From Cyanobacteriota bacterium (GTDB taxonomy: Bacteria; Cyanobacteriota; Cyanobacteriia; Phormidesmidales; Phormidesmidaceae), in contig JAQCHG010000175.1 in NCBI GenBank assembly GCA_027619675.1, forward strand, positions 1 to 5,265: 5,265 nucleotides of DNA, in the 5' to 3' direction. Shown in pieces: positions 1-5,265 of this stretch. Position numbers and translations under genes: made by a program. Below the pieces are notes generated by a model. The model ran no database searches. It saw nothing but the letters and a program-made list of their open reading frames with translations, and was not told the DNA's origin. Position 1 is the stretch's first letter, and each line of letters starts with the position of its first letter.

Positions 1-1608
1 TAGCAAGGGTTTTAAATCATTGTGGACAAGCCCCAGCACCCCTGAACCTAAGGCTTCCACATCAACCCGTCCCGAAAGGCCCAGGGTATTCACCTCTGAG
101 CGCACGGTATCATCAAAGCGCCCCAACAATATATCGGTGTCGCTGGCACCGTTGGCGACGGTGGGGGTTAAGAAGTCATAGTTCGCTAAGACTTGTCTGG
201 CCTCCTCCAGATCGGCCCCCAAAGACTGATGTAAACCAACGGTGAGTTTGAAATCCGTATTCAAACCCCGAATTTCTTCTTGCAGCAAACTGCCGGGGCC
301 AACATTTTCGGGGGCCGCCGTGCGGTTGCCATTGGCGTCAATAAAGTGGGCATCTGCCGTTAAGCCATCGTAAATGCCGCTGACTTGCTGCACCCGTGCG
401 ATCGCAGTGCCGTCCTGATCTAACACTTCATAAATCGAGTTTTCTGCCTTGAGCGCATTGGGGGTCATGCCCCCGAGCCACAGTTCTAAAGACTGATTGG
501 AACGAATGCTGCGGATAGCCGCTTCAGCCGCAACGGTGCTGGGGGGCATTAGATAAGGAGGCTCTTGATCCAACGCGGTACCCGGCTGCACAAAGTAAAT
601 CGGATCTTGGTTCTCCCCCTGATCCACTGCCCGAGTAATGCGGGCCAAGTCCACAAACATGTCCTTCAGGGGGCGACTGCTGCTGACCTGCCAGAGATAG
701 CGGGTCAGTAAATAGGTGAAAATCCCTGCCTGAAGCCCCGAGTGAGACTGCTCTGCGGCCAATTGGTTGGCCCGTGCGGCCCCCATCGCAACCCCTTTGG
801 CAATCCCCGCTTCCCGAGCATTCTTGAAAGCATCATCCTCACCTAAGCCCACTTGCTGCCGTAGGGTGGTTTGCAATTCCATTTCCTGATCGCTGGGGTT
901 GCGCCCTTCCCCCGCCTCACGATTCACCGAGCGATAAACCAGGTTACCTCGCACCCCGCCGCCCGCGTGGCAACTGTCTAACACCATGGTGAAGTTGTCG
1001 GTGTTAATGCCCCGACTGAGCAGAAATAGGGTGCTGCCCATAATGTCGTTGACTTTGTTGCGATCCCTGGTCAGGCTATCGGTGGGGACCAGGGTGCCGT
1101 CAAACCCCTCAAAGTCTTGATAACCAGGAATATCTAGGTATTCAGGGCTGTTGGCATAATCAATGGGGTGAGGATCCTTCACGTAGGAGCCATGGCCAGA
1201 ATAGTGGAACAGGGCCACATCTCCCGGTTGAGCCATACCCAGGTGCCCTTGAAACGCTTGAATAATTTGTTCTCGCGTGGCCCCAGCCAAGACTTCCCCC
1301 CCCGCCCAGGTCAGGCCACTTGCTGAGGTGCTATCTGTGACAATCAGAATGTCTTGGGGGTTGAAGCCGTAGCGATGCACCAGCAACTCATACTGCAACC
1401 GCACATCGTTGACACAGCCGCCTAGGGAAGAAATCCCGGTGGGATAGTTGTTAATGCCCACCAATAGGGCGAGCTTGCGGGGGGTAGTTTGGGCCAGGGC
1501 GCGATGCATCTGATTGCCATGGCGCAGAAAATCGACCTGGCTGAGACCGATCGCGGCGAGGCTAGAGCCCGCCAGTTGCAAAAAGTGACGGCGACGAATT
1601 CGAGACAT
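1..1608 (-). CDS. Tat-exported orthocaspase (caspase-family peptidase C14), C-terminus cut by window edge
   Basis: Translation from the ATG at 1608 stays open for 536 codons to the window edge with no stop, so the 3' end is missing. This ATG is the only plausible start: an in-frame TGA lies about 60 bases upstream with no other ATG or GTG between. Residues 5-11 (RRRHFLQ) fit the twin-arginine motif, followed by a short hydrophobic stretch (12-22) and a likely signal-peptidase site after ALA at 37-39, so export by Tat is inferred. The caspase p20 core begins near residue 43 (KLALLVGINNY) with the LGGCVNDV block at 62-69. The catalytic pair is visible as His139 in HYSGHG and Cys213 in DSCHAGG; Asp211 is the residue linked in metacaspases/orthocaspases to cleavage after Arg or Lys. 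Residues after about 350 form a non-catalytic region (LELWLGG onwards, rich in beta-type sequence) of unknown role. No good Shine-Dalgarno precedes the start. The family call is firm; substrate and process are unknown. Confidence 0.93.
   Translation of the reverse strand, partial: MSRIRRRHFLQLAGSSLAAIGLSQVDFLRHGNQMHRALAQTTPRKLALLVGINNYPTGISSLGGCVNDVRLQYELLVHRYGFNPQDILIVTDSTSASGLTWAGGEVLAGATREQIIQAFQGHLGMAQPGDVALFHYSGHGSYVKDPHPIDYANSPEYLDIPGYQDFEGFDGTLVPTDSLTRDRNKVNDIMGSTLFLLSRGINTDNFTMVLDSCHAGGGVRGNLVYRSVNREAGEGRNPSDQEMELQTTLRQQVGLGEDDAFKNAREAGIAKGVAMGAARANQLAAEQSHSGLQAGIFTYLLTRYLWQVSSSRPLKDMFVDLARITRAVDQGENQDPIYFVQPGTALDQEPPYLMPPSTVAAEAAIRSIRSNQSLELWLGGMTPNALKAENSIYEVLDQDGTAIARVQQVSGIYDGLTADAHFIDANGNRTAAPENVGPGSLLQEEIRGLNTDFKLTVGLHQSLGADLEEARQVLANYDFLTPTVANGASDTDILLGRFDDTVRSEVNTLGLSGRVDVEALGSGVLGLVHNDLKPLL
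398..405. repeat. HIP1 octamer GCGATCGC in the orthocaspase gene
   Basis: A single exact HIP1 copy within the C-terminal part of the orthocaspase coding region, the only exact copy I found outside the TPR array. It supports a cyanobacterial origin. Confidence 0.9.
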
Positions 1609-1664
1609 GGTGAGTTCTGGAAGTAACAGGTTAACGGGGGCGCTACAGGGGTGTACGCATCCTC

Positions 1665-1702
1665 AGCACCTACCCAGGGTCTAGTTCTGGGCAGGGGGTG
1701 CT
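1665..1702 (-). other. two-part inverted repeat in the orthocaspase leader
   Basis: AGCACC (1665-1670) pairs with GGTGCT (1697-1702), and inside it CCCAG (1673-1677) pairs with CTGGG (1687-1691) around a nine-base loop, with an uneven internal loop of two and five bases. If transcription starts upstream near 1720, this hairpin lies in the untranslated leader 57 bases before the start codon. It could affect translation or stability; there is no direct evidence that it does. Confidence 0.35.
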
Positions 1703-1730
1703 TATGCATGTTCTTTAGTAAAGGAGATCG

Positions 1731-1758
1731 AGTATCAAAAACACCCTAACTTCCCCAA
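1731..1758 (-). promoter_or_regulatory. candidate promoter for the orthocaspase gene
   Basis: On the minus strand TTGGGG (1758-1753) and GATACT (1736-1731) are separated by 16 bases, a passable -35/-10 pair in the AT-rich part of the 243-bp gap. It would leave a leader of about 115 bases before the ATG at 1608. Several other weak pairs can be drawn in this region. Confidence 0.3.
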
Positions 1759-1766
1759 AATTTTGG
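1755..1766. promoter_or_regulatory. perfect 12-bp palindrome CCAAAATTTTGG, possible operator
   Basis: A perfect dyad that overlaps the -35 of the candidate orthocaspase promoter. Its size and position suit a dimeric repressor site, but no cognate regulator gene is in the window and an AT-rich chance palindrome is possible. Confidence 0.3.
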
Positions 1767-1789
1767 TTTTTACTAACTGGCAACCTTGT

Positions 1790-1812
1790 CCTCCCAACCA
1801 TCAGTAGGGAGG
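1790..1812. terminator. GC-rich hairpin after the nuclease-fold gene, weak terminator candidate
   Basis: CCTCCC (1790-1795) and GGGAGG (1807-1812) can form a six-pair stem with an 11-base loop, 40 bases past the stop at 1852. No run of U follows on the minus strand, the only coding strand here; on the plus strand GTTTTG follows. It may separate the nuclease-fold transcript from the orthocaspase, but it does not meet the usual intrinsic-terminator pattern. Confidence 0.25.
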
Positions 1813-1851
1813 GTTTTGTCTAGGTCTATCCCATCCTCAACGATCTGCTAC

Positions 1852-2487
1852 CTAAGCGGCCAGAGCTTGCTGAGTAATCTCGCCCAAATGCTGCAAAATA
1901 CCCAGAATGGTATATAGATCATTGCTCTGCTTACGCAGTGAAAATTCGTCTGATAAAGCGTAATACCATCCATCCTGCCTGACCAACTTGATAAAAATAA
2001 AGTGGCTACCGTTCGTTACCAGGCCAAAAGCAGGCAGAGCGGGATTGGGTTGGGTCAATAAATACAACAGTGCTTGGGGTAGGGCTTCGCTGACATCTAA
2101 GCCTTTACGCTTTGACTCAATCACCGTCACCCACAGATGACGATGTAACACCAAGACATCTACCCGACCTCGAATCATCTCATCCCCATCTGCTAAAGTC
2201 ACCTCAACGGGTTGCTCAGCGCTGGGCAAAAAGGGGGGACGGCATAATCCTGCTAGCGATAAGAGCGGAGCCAAAACCACCAGCTTGACGATTTCTTCGT
2301 GTAGAGGGTATTTAGCCAAAGCCAAAAAATCAGCCTTAACTTGATCTAACCACTGTTGCGTTGTGGGAGAGAGCGGTGGCAGCGGACTCTGCCATTCTGG
2401 AAAAAAGAGCGGATCATAGACTTGACTGAGGTGAAATTTGGTTTCTACCTCAGCCAAGCTGAGTTGACTCGCTTGAAGCACTTGCAT
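1852..2487 (-). CDS. orphan PD-(D/E)XK nuclease-fold protein, HSDR_N-like (type I restriction R-subunit N-terminal domain only)
   Basis: This 211-residue protein resembles the short cyanobacterial proteins annotated as 'type I restriction endonuclease subunit R' that consist only of the HsdR N-terminal nuclease domain. The PD-(D/E)XK core is visible: Asp110 in GRVDVLVL, Glu124 and Lys126 in VIESKRKG, and the QxxxY motif (Gln138, Tyr142 in QALLY) characteristic of HsdR/RecB-type nucleases. Glu64/Glu65 in the preceding helix could supply the extra acidic residue. There is no helicase or translocase domain; full HsdR is about 1000 residues. No methylase or specificity gene is visible, so it is unlikely to act here as a restriction enzyme. 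It has no signal peptide and should be cytoplasmic. The start is the first ATG of the frame; only a weak purine stretch (GGATTAAGA) lies ahead. Its sampled lines average about 48% G+C against about 63-65% in single lines sampled from its neighbours. Nuclease fold is well supported; activity and biological role are not. Confidence 0.85.
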   Translation of the reverse strand: MQVLQASQLSLAEVETKFHLSQVYDPLFFPEWQSPLPPLSPTTQQWLDQVKADFLALAKYPLHEEIVKLVVLAPLLSLAGLCRPPFLPSAEQPVEVTLADGDEMIRGRVDVLVLHRHLWVTVIESKRKGLDVSEALPQALLYLLTQPNPALPAFGLVTNGSHFIFIKLVRQDGWYYALSDEFSLRKQSNDLYTILGILQHLGEITQQALAA

Positions 2488-2580
2488 TGTCTTAATCCAA
2501 ATCGTAAGCCTTACCCATCTGGCCTAAATTAGGGTCGTGTAGAGGCAGATTTTCCCCAAGTCTATCGCACGTCCACTCCA

Positions 2581-5046
2581 TCACTCCGCTGCCCCAATTA
2601 GGGTAAACGCCGCCCAATTCTTCGGGTCGGGATGCTGTTGCATCGTAATCAACATCGCCTGCCGCAGGGCTTGGACTTTGGTTTCCCCCTGGGCTAGCTG
2701 GTTGTAAAACTCTGTCATCAAGTCGGCGGTGGGGGCATCGGGCACCGCCCACAGGGAGACGATGATGCTGGGCACCCCAGCGGCGATAAAGGATCGCGAC
2801 AGACCAATTACGCCATCCCCGGTGATGCGCCCCCGCCCGGTGTCGCAGGCGCTCAGCACCACCAGGTCTGCCTGCAACTCCATCTGCAAGATTTCGGTGG
2901 AGGTGAGCAGGCCGTCTTCGCCACTGCCCGGAGCGAGAGCAATGGCTCCGGGGGTATCGCGGCTGCCCGTCTGGCGGGGATCGCCGTATTCCAGCAGGCC
3001 ATGGGTGGCGAGGTGAATCAAGTCGGCGCTGGCGATTTGCTGTTTGATGCGGGCTTCGGTGGCGTCTGCCCCCAGCAGGGCAGGGGCGTTGAGGGTGGCC
3101 CCCACCGCTTCGGCTTCTTGCCGCGCCCCGTAGAGGGGCTGCAACCGCACGGCATCGAAGCTGCCTGCCTCAGAGAGAAAGGTAACGGTGGGCATGGCTG
3201 GATCTCCCACAATCAACGCCCGCTGGCTGAGCCCCTGCTGGCTGAGCGGAGTCGAAGCCGAGGGGGATTGGAGGTCGTGGGTGAGTTGCAGGACTTGGAT
3301 GGAGGGAGCCGTCAGGATCGTGTGATTTTCGATTAGGTAATCCCCATCGGCGTCTTTCAGCGCCGGGAAGGGGACGAGGAAGAGTTCCCCTTGAGGAATG
3401 AAAGCGACCTTTTGGTTCGGGTCGTTGGGAAGAAGATCGGCGATCGGCTCGATCAGCAGTTGATGGAGTTGCCGCAGGTTCTCGTCGGTTTCGGCACGGC
3501 GCTGGGCTAGGTCTTGGGCGCTTTGGTTGGGGGCAAGCTCAGGACGGGCAATGGCACGGTCTACCCCCCGCACCCCAATGGCGTCGCGGGTGTCGGTAAC
3601 GAGGGCAGTGAGGTCAATATTGGTGAGGGATTGTTGGCGGAAGGTAATGTGGCCGTCAGGAGCAACAACCCAGATGTAGAGGGCCGGGTCGTCATCATCG
3701 GAAAACTGGATCAGCGAATACTTGATCAGGGTGGTTTGTTGCTGCCGGGCTAGGGCTTGGATGGCCTCGATGCTGGGGGGCTCGGCAGCGACGGCAGCCT
3801 CTTCAGTGGCAACCCGCTGGCTCAGCAGCTCAACAAACGCTCGGGCGCGGCCCCGCTCGGCAATGGTGAGGGCAGGTCCGTATTTGCCCTGGGCCACCAG
3901 TGCCCGTTGCAGCAGGCGAAAGGTGTTTTGCTGGGTGTCAAAAATCGAGACCTGATCACCATCGCTGAGGTCACCCCTGCGGAGATCATCTAAAACCGCC
4001 ACAGCTTGCAATAGGGCGATCTCTGCCTCAGCGGGTTGTTGACTTCGCAGATAGGCGAGCCCTTGATTATTCAGGGCACTACCTTCCCCTTGGCGATCGC
4101 CGATTTCGCGGACGATGGCGAGGTATTGCTGGGAGAAGTTGATCGACTGGGCATAGTCCCCCAGGTAGAGATAGGCGAGGCCCAAATTCCCTAGGGCAGC
4201 CCCTTCCCCTTGGCGATCGCCGATTTCCTGGGCGATGGCGAGCCACTGCTGGGAGAAGTTAATCGACTGGGTATAGTCCCCCAGGTTGCCATAGGCGCGG
4301 CCCCAATTCCCTAGGGCACGACCTTCACTATTGCGATCGCCGATTTCACGGGCGATGGCGAGGTGTTGCTGGGAGAAATTGATCGACTGGGCATAGTCTC
4401 CCAGTTGCAGATAGGCGATGCCCAAATTCCCCAGGGCAGCCCCTTCCCCTTGGCGATCGCCGATTTCGCGGGCGATGGCGAGCAATTGCTGAGAGAAATT
4501 GATCGACTGGGCATAGTCTCCCAGTCGGAGATAGGCACCGCCCAAACTCCCCAGGGCGTTGCCTTCCCCCTGGCGATCTCCAACTTCCTGGGCAATGGCT
4601 AATGCCTCTTGATGTAGGCCAATCGCCCGCTGAAATCGCCCCAGATTGCGATGGGCTGCACCCAACGCATTCAGCAGAAACCCCTCCCCCCAGCGGTTTC
4701 CTGCCGCCTGCACCTGTTCTAGGGCTGCTTCCCAATTGACAATCGCTTCGCGAAATTGGCTGCGATTGAATTGTTCTAGTCCTTGCTGCCAGAGGCGGTC
4801 TGCTTCAGCCTGGGCGGTATTGGCCTGGGCGAGGGTTGTGTCGGCCAACTGCGGTAGCGGCCCCACACCCTCTATCAGCCCTACGGGCTGAGCCCCATCG
4901 TGCCGGGGTGTGCTGAACTGCCAGGGTGCTGAGGGCGCATCGGGTCGAGCTGTTGCAGAGGTTGCGGAGACCCCTGGGCTCTGGGTGGCGGGCACTGCCA
5001 GAGCCGCTGCGGCCAGCACCCCCAACCATTTGGCAATAGCCCCCAT
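2581..5046 (-). CDS. exported TPR-repeat CHAT-domain caspase-like protease
   Basis: The ATG at 5046 gives 821 residues. A GTG at 5052 is in frame but abuts the GGAGGT ribosome site, whereas the ATG sits six bases from it, so I choose the ATG. Residues 1-20 form a signal peptide (positive Lys6, hydrophobic 7-18, likely cleavage after VPA), followed by a Pro/Ser/Ala-rich stretch to about 75. TPR units of 40 residues occupy about 81-340: two diverged, four almost identical (161-320), one partial. A helical linker (about 341-440) includes the ALTIAERGRARAFVELL block usual ahead of cyanobacterial CHAT domains. The CHAT domain spans about 545-820, with PQGELFLVPF at 551-560, the catalytic His682 in HLATHG and Cys734 in LSACDTG, and SLWAVPD at 764-770. 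CHAT is a clan-CD cysteine protease related to caspases; TPRs normally bind a partner protein. The signal peptide argues for action in the periplasm or outside. It lies 93 bp upstream of the nuclease-fold gene and 76 bp downstream of the PEP-CTERM gene, all co-oriented. Substrate and partner are unknown. Confidence 0.93.
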   Translation of the reverse strand: MGAIAKWLGVLAAAALAVPATQSPGVSATSATARPDAPSAPWQFSTPRHDGAQPVGLIEGVGPLPQLADTTLAQANTAQAEADRLWQQGLEQFNRSQFREAIVNWEAALEQVQAAGNRWGEGFLLNALGAAHRNLGRFQRAIGLHQEALAIAQEVGDRQGEGNALGSLGGAYLRLGDYAQSINFSQQLLAIAREIGDRQGEGAALGNLGIAYLQLGDYAQSINFSQQHLAIAREIGDRNSEGRALGNWGRAYGNLGDYTQSINFSQQWLAIAQEIGDRQGEGAALGNLGLAYLYLGDYAQSINFSQQYLAIVREIGDRQGEGSALNNQGLAYLRSQQPAEAEIALLQAVAVLDDLRRGDLSDGDQVSIFDTQQNTFRLLQRALVAQGKYGPALTIAERGRARAFVELLSQRVATEEAAVAAEPPSIEAIQALARQQQTTLIKYSLIQFSDDDDPALYIWVVAPDGHITFRQQSLTNIDLTALVTDTRDAIGVRGVDRAIARPELAPNQSAQDLAQRRAETDENLRQLHQLLIEPIADLLPNDPNQKVAFIPQGELFLVPFPALKDADGDYLIENHTILTAPSIQVLQLTHDLQSPSASTPLSQQGLSQRALIVGDPAMPTVTFLSEAGSFDAVRLQPLYGARQEAEAVGATLNAPALLGADATEARIKQQIASADLIHLATHGLLEYGDPRQTGSRDTPGAIALAPGSGEDGLLTSTEILQMELQADLVVLSACDTGRGRITGDGVIGLSRSFIAAGVPSIIVSLWAVPDAPTADLMTEFYNQLAQGETKVQALRQAMLITMQQHPDPKNWAAFTLIGAAE
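3223..3247. repeat. short 15-bp-period direct repeat in the CHAT loop
   Basis: CTGGCTGAGC occurs at 3223-3232 and again at 3238-3247. The duplication gives the protein the doubled LSQ motif (LSQQGLSQ, residues 601-608). The second copy overlaps the palindromic repeat at 3240-3259. Confidence 0.7.
3240..3259. repeat. candidate dispersed short palindromic repeat within the TPR-CHAT gene
   Basis: The 20-bp segment has a core GAGCGGAGTCGAAG flanked by GGCT and AGCC, giving an imperfect palindrome. From memory, sequences of this type (CTTCGACTCCGCTCAG on the other strand) recur as small interspersed repeats in cyanobacterial and some other bacterial genomes. Here it is in frame and encodes part of a Ser/Gln-rich loop (about residues 596-602) just before the ALIVGDP strand of the CHAT domain. 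Only one copy is in the window, so the dispersed nature is recollection, not observation. Confidence 0.45.
4093..4100. repeat. HIP1 octamer GCGATCGC inside TPR unit 4
   Basis: Exact copy of the highly iterated cyanobacterial palindrome HIP1. It falls on the codons for the conserved Gly-Asp-Arg of the repeat. Confidence 0.9.
4213..4220. repeat. HIP1 octamer GCGATCGC inside TPR unit 3
   Basis: Exact HIP1 copy 120 bp from the previous one, in the same Gly-Asp-Arg codons. Confidence 0.9.
4333..4340. repeat. HIP1 octamer GCGATCGC inside TPR unit 2
   Basis: Exact HIP1 copy at the same phase. It is retained although the adjacent residues differ here (GDRNS instead of GDRQG). Confidence 0.9.
4453..4460. 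repeat. HIP1 octamer GCGATCGC inside TPR unit 1
   Basis: Exact HIP1 copy at the same phase. The next, diverged unit has GCGATCTC at 4573-4580, one base short of the motif. Confidence 0.9.
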
Positions 5047-5052
5047 CAGCAC

Positions 5053-5058
5053 ACCTCC
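5053..5058 (-). promoter_or_regulatory. ribosome binding site GGAGGT of the TPR-CHAT gene
   Basis: A strong Shine-Dalgarno match lies six bases from the ATG at 5046 and directly against the in-frame GTG at 5052. The spacing favours the ATG and decides the start. It is the only strong ribosome site among the three genes whose starts are in the window. Confidence 0.8.
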
Positions 5059-5081
5059 AGACCAAAGAACAGGCTTACCCA

Positions 5082-5087
5082 GTTATA
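5082..5087 (-). promoter_or_regulatory. possible -10 element (TATAAC) ahead of the TPR-CHAT gene
   Basis: TATAAC on the minus strand lies 36 bases before the ATG. The hexamer 17 bases upstream (AATAAG, 5110-5105) is a poor -35. It would give a leader of about 30 bases that includes the ribosome site. Weak evidence; the gene could equally be transcribed from the PEP-CTERM gene upstream. Confidence 0.25.
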
Positions 5088-5122
5088 GTTCTGATCCCGC
5101 CCAGCTTATTCACCTAGCATCC

Positions 5123-5265
5123 CTATATCCAGGTACTACCGATCGCCACCATCCCCGCAATGCCCAGCGCCACCACCATCCCCGGTTCCGGCACCGCCAT
5201 CGCGCCCGTCTCGTCAACCCCCAGCACCGTGGGGCAAGCAGCACCGTTAAACACCCCCGACCCCA
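5123..5265 (-). CDS. C-terminal end of a PEP-CTERM-type exported protein (5' part outside window)
   Basis: The minus-strand frame entering from the window edge encodes 46 residues and then a TAG at 5125-5123. The tail has the PEP-CTERM layout: VPEPG (residues 24-28 of the fragment) followed by a hydrophobic span (MVVALGIAGMVAIG) and the chain end. In this family the tail targets secreted proteins to an exosortase, which cleaves near PEP and anchors or releases the product at the cell surface. The usual Arg/Lys cluster at the very C-terminus is absent; the protein stops at GSTWI. Neither of the other two minus-strand frames restores a basic tail. The upstream part shows FNGAACPTVLG, too little to identify the mature protein. 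It is co-oriented with the TPR-CHAT gene 76 bp downstream. The reading frame and motif are seen directly; function is inferred from the motif only. Confidence 0.7.
   Translation of the reverse strand, partial: GSGVFNGAACPTVLGVDETGAMAVPEPGMVVALGIAGMVAIGSTWI

Larger units (their letters stand above)
4087..4566 (-). repeat. four in-phase 120-bp tandem repeats encoding near-identical TPR units
   Basis: Units at 4447-4566, 4327-4446, 4207-4326 and 4087-4206 encode residues 161-200, 201-240, 241-280 and 281-320 of the TPR-CHAT protein. Each is exactly 40 codons and keeps the blocks LGDY, QSINFSQQ, LAI and EIGDR. Period is strictly 120 bp with no indels. A clearly diverged fifth unit (4567-4686) and a partial unit (about 4030-4086) flank the array. 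The arrangement is that of a TPR solenoid built by recent tandem duplication. Confidence 0.95.

Noticed and set aside
1422..1709. Minus-strand reading frame of 95 codons overlapping the orthocaspase start
   Set aside because: It lies in another frame of a gene with clear Tat and caspase motifs, and its own translation shows no recognisable domain.
1852..2487. Classical type I restriction-modification locus
   Set aside because: Only the nuclease-like N-terminal domain is present; no helicase, methylase or specificity gene is seen.
2492..2752. Minus-strand reading frame of 86 codons across the CHAT gene's 3' end and the gap before the nuclease-fold gene
   Set aside because: Most of it overlaps the conserved CHAT C-terminus in another frame. 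Its composition is atypical of a protein and there is no ribosome site.
3001..3336. Plus-strand reading frame of 111 codons opposite the CHAT domain
   Set aside because: Antisense shadow of a conserved coding region in GC-rich DNA, Gly/Arg-rich with no domain.
4087..4566. CRISPR-like array
   Set aside because: The units are contiguous 120-bp coding repeats with no unique spacers.
4311..4735. Other-frame reading frames across the TPR array that look like repetitive proteins
   Set aside because: Their repeats only mirror the 120-bp DNA repeat. The TPR frame carries the conserved motifs, signal peptide and ribosome site.
2581..5046. Component of a type III-E CRISPR (Craspase) system
   Set aside because: TPR-CHAT architecture is shared, but this protein has a signal peptide and no Cas gene or CRISPR array is in the window.

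Overview
The window looks like chromosomal DNA from a cyanobacterium, probably a fairly GC-rich filamentous or Leptolyngbya-like type (genus is inference only). The support is the HIP1 octamer GCGATCGC (five exact copies), a secreted TPR-CHAT protein and a Tat-exported orthocaspase of types typical of cyanobacteria, an HSDR_N-like nuclease family common in cyanobacteria, and a PEP-CTERM tail. Every gene I can support lies on the minus strand, so transcription runs from high to low coordinates.

Layout in transcription order: (1) 5265-5123, the last 46 residues of a gene ending in a PEP-CTERM-like sorting signal; the rest is outside the window. (2) 5046-2581, an 821-residue exported protein with a signal peptide, an array of 40-residue TPR units and a C-terminal CHAT (caspase-like) protease domain with an intact His/Cys pair. 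Four units are nearly identical 120-bp tandem repeats, each carrying one HIP1 site. (3) 2487-1852, a 211-residue orphan PD-(D/E)XK nuclease-fold protein, clearly more AT-rich than its neighbours. (4) 1608-1, an orthocaspase (peptidase C14) with a twin-arginine signal and an intact His139/Cys213 dyad; its C-terminus runs off the window. Gaps are 76, 93 and 243 bp. The last holds a candidate promoter, a palindrome and two possible hairpins.

The notable context is two exported clan-CD cysteine proteases flanking a lone nuclease-fold protein, all co-oriented. The two proteases both appear to act beyond the cytoplasmic membrane, one by the Sec and one by the Tat route, and could belong to one proteolytic pathway. 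The nuclease has no export signal and may be an unrelated passenger. Because cyanobacteria carry many copies of these families, the cluster is a hypothesis and not an established system. No RNA gene, transposase or CRISPR array was seen.
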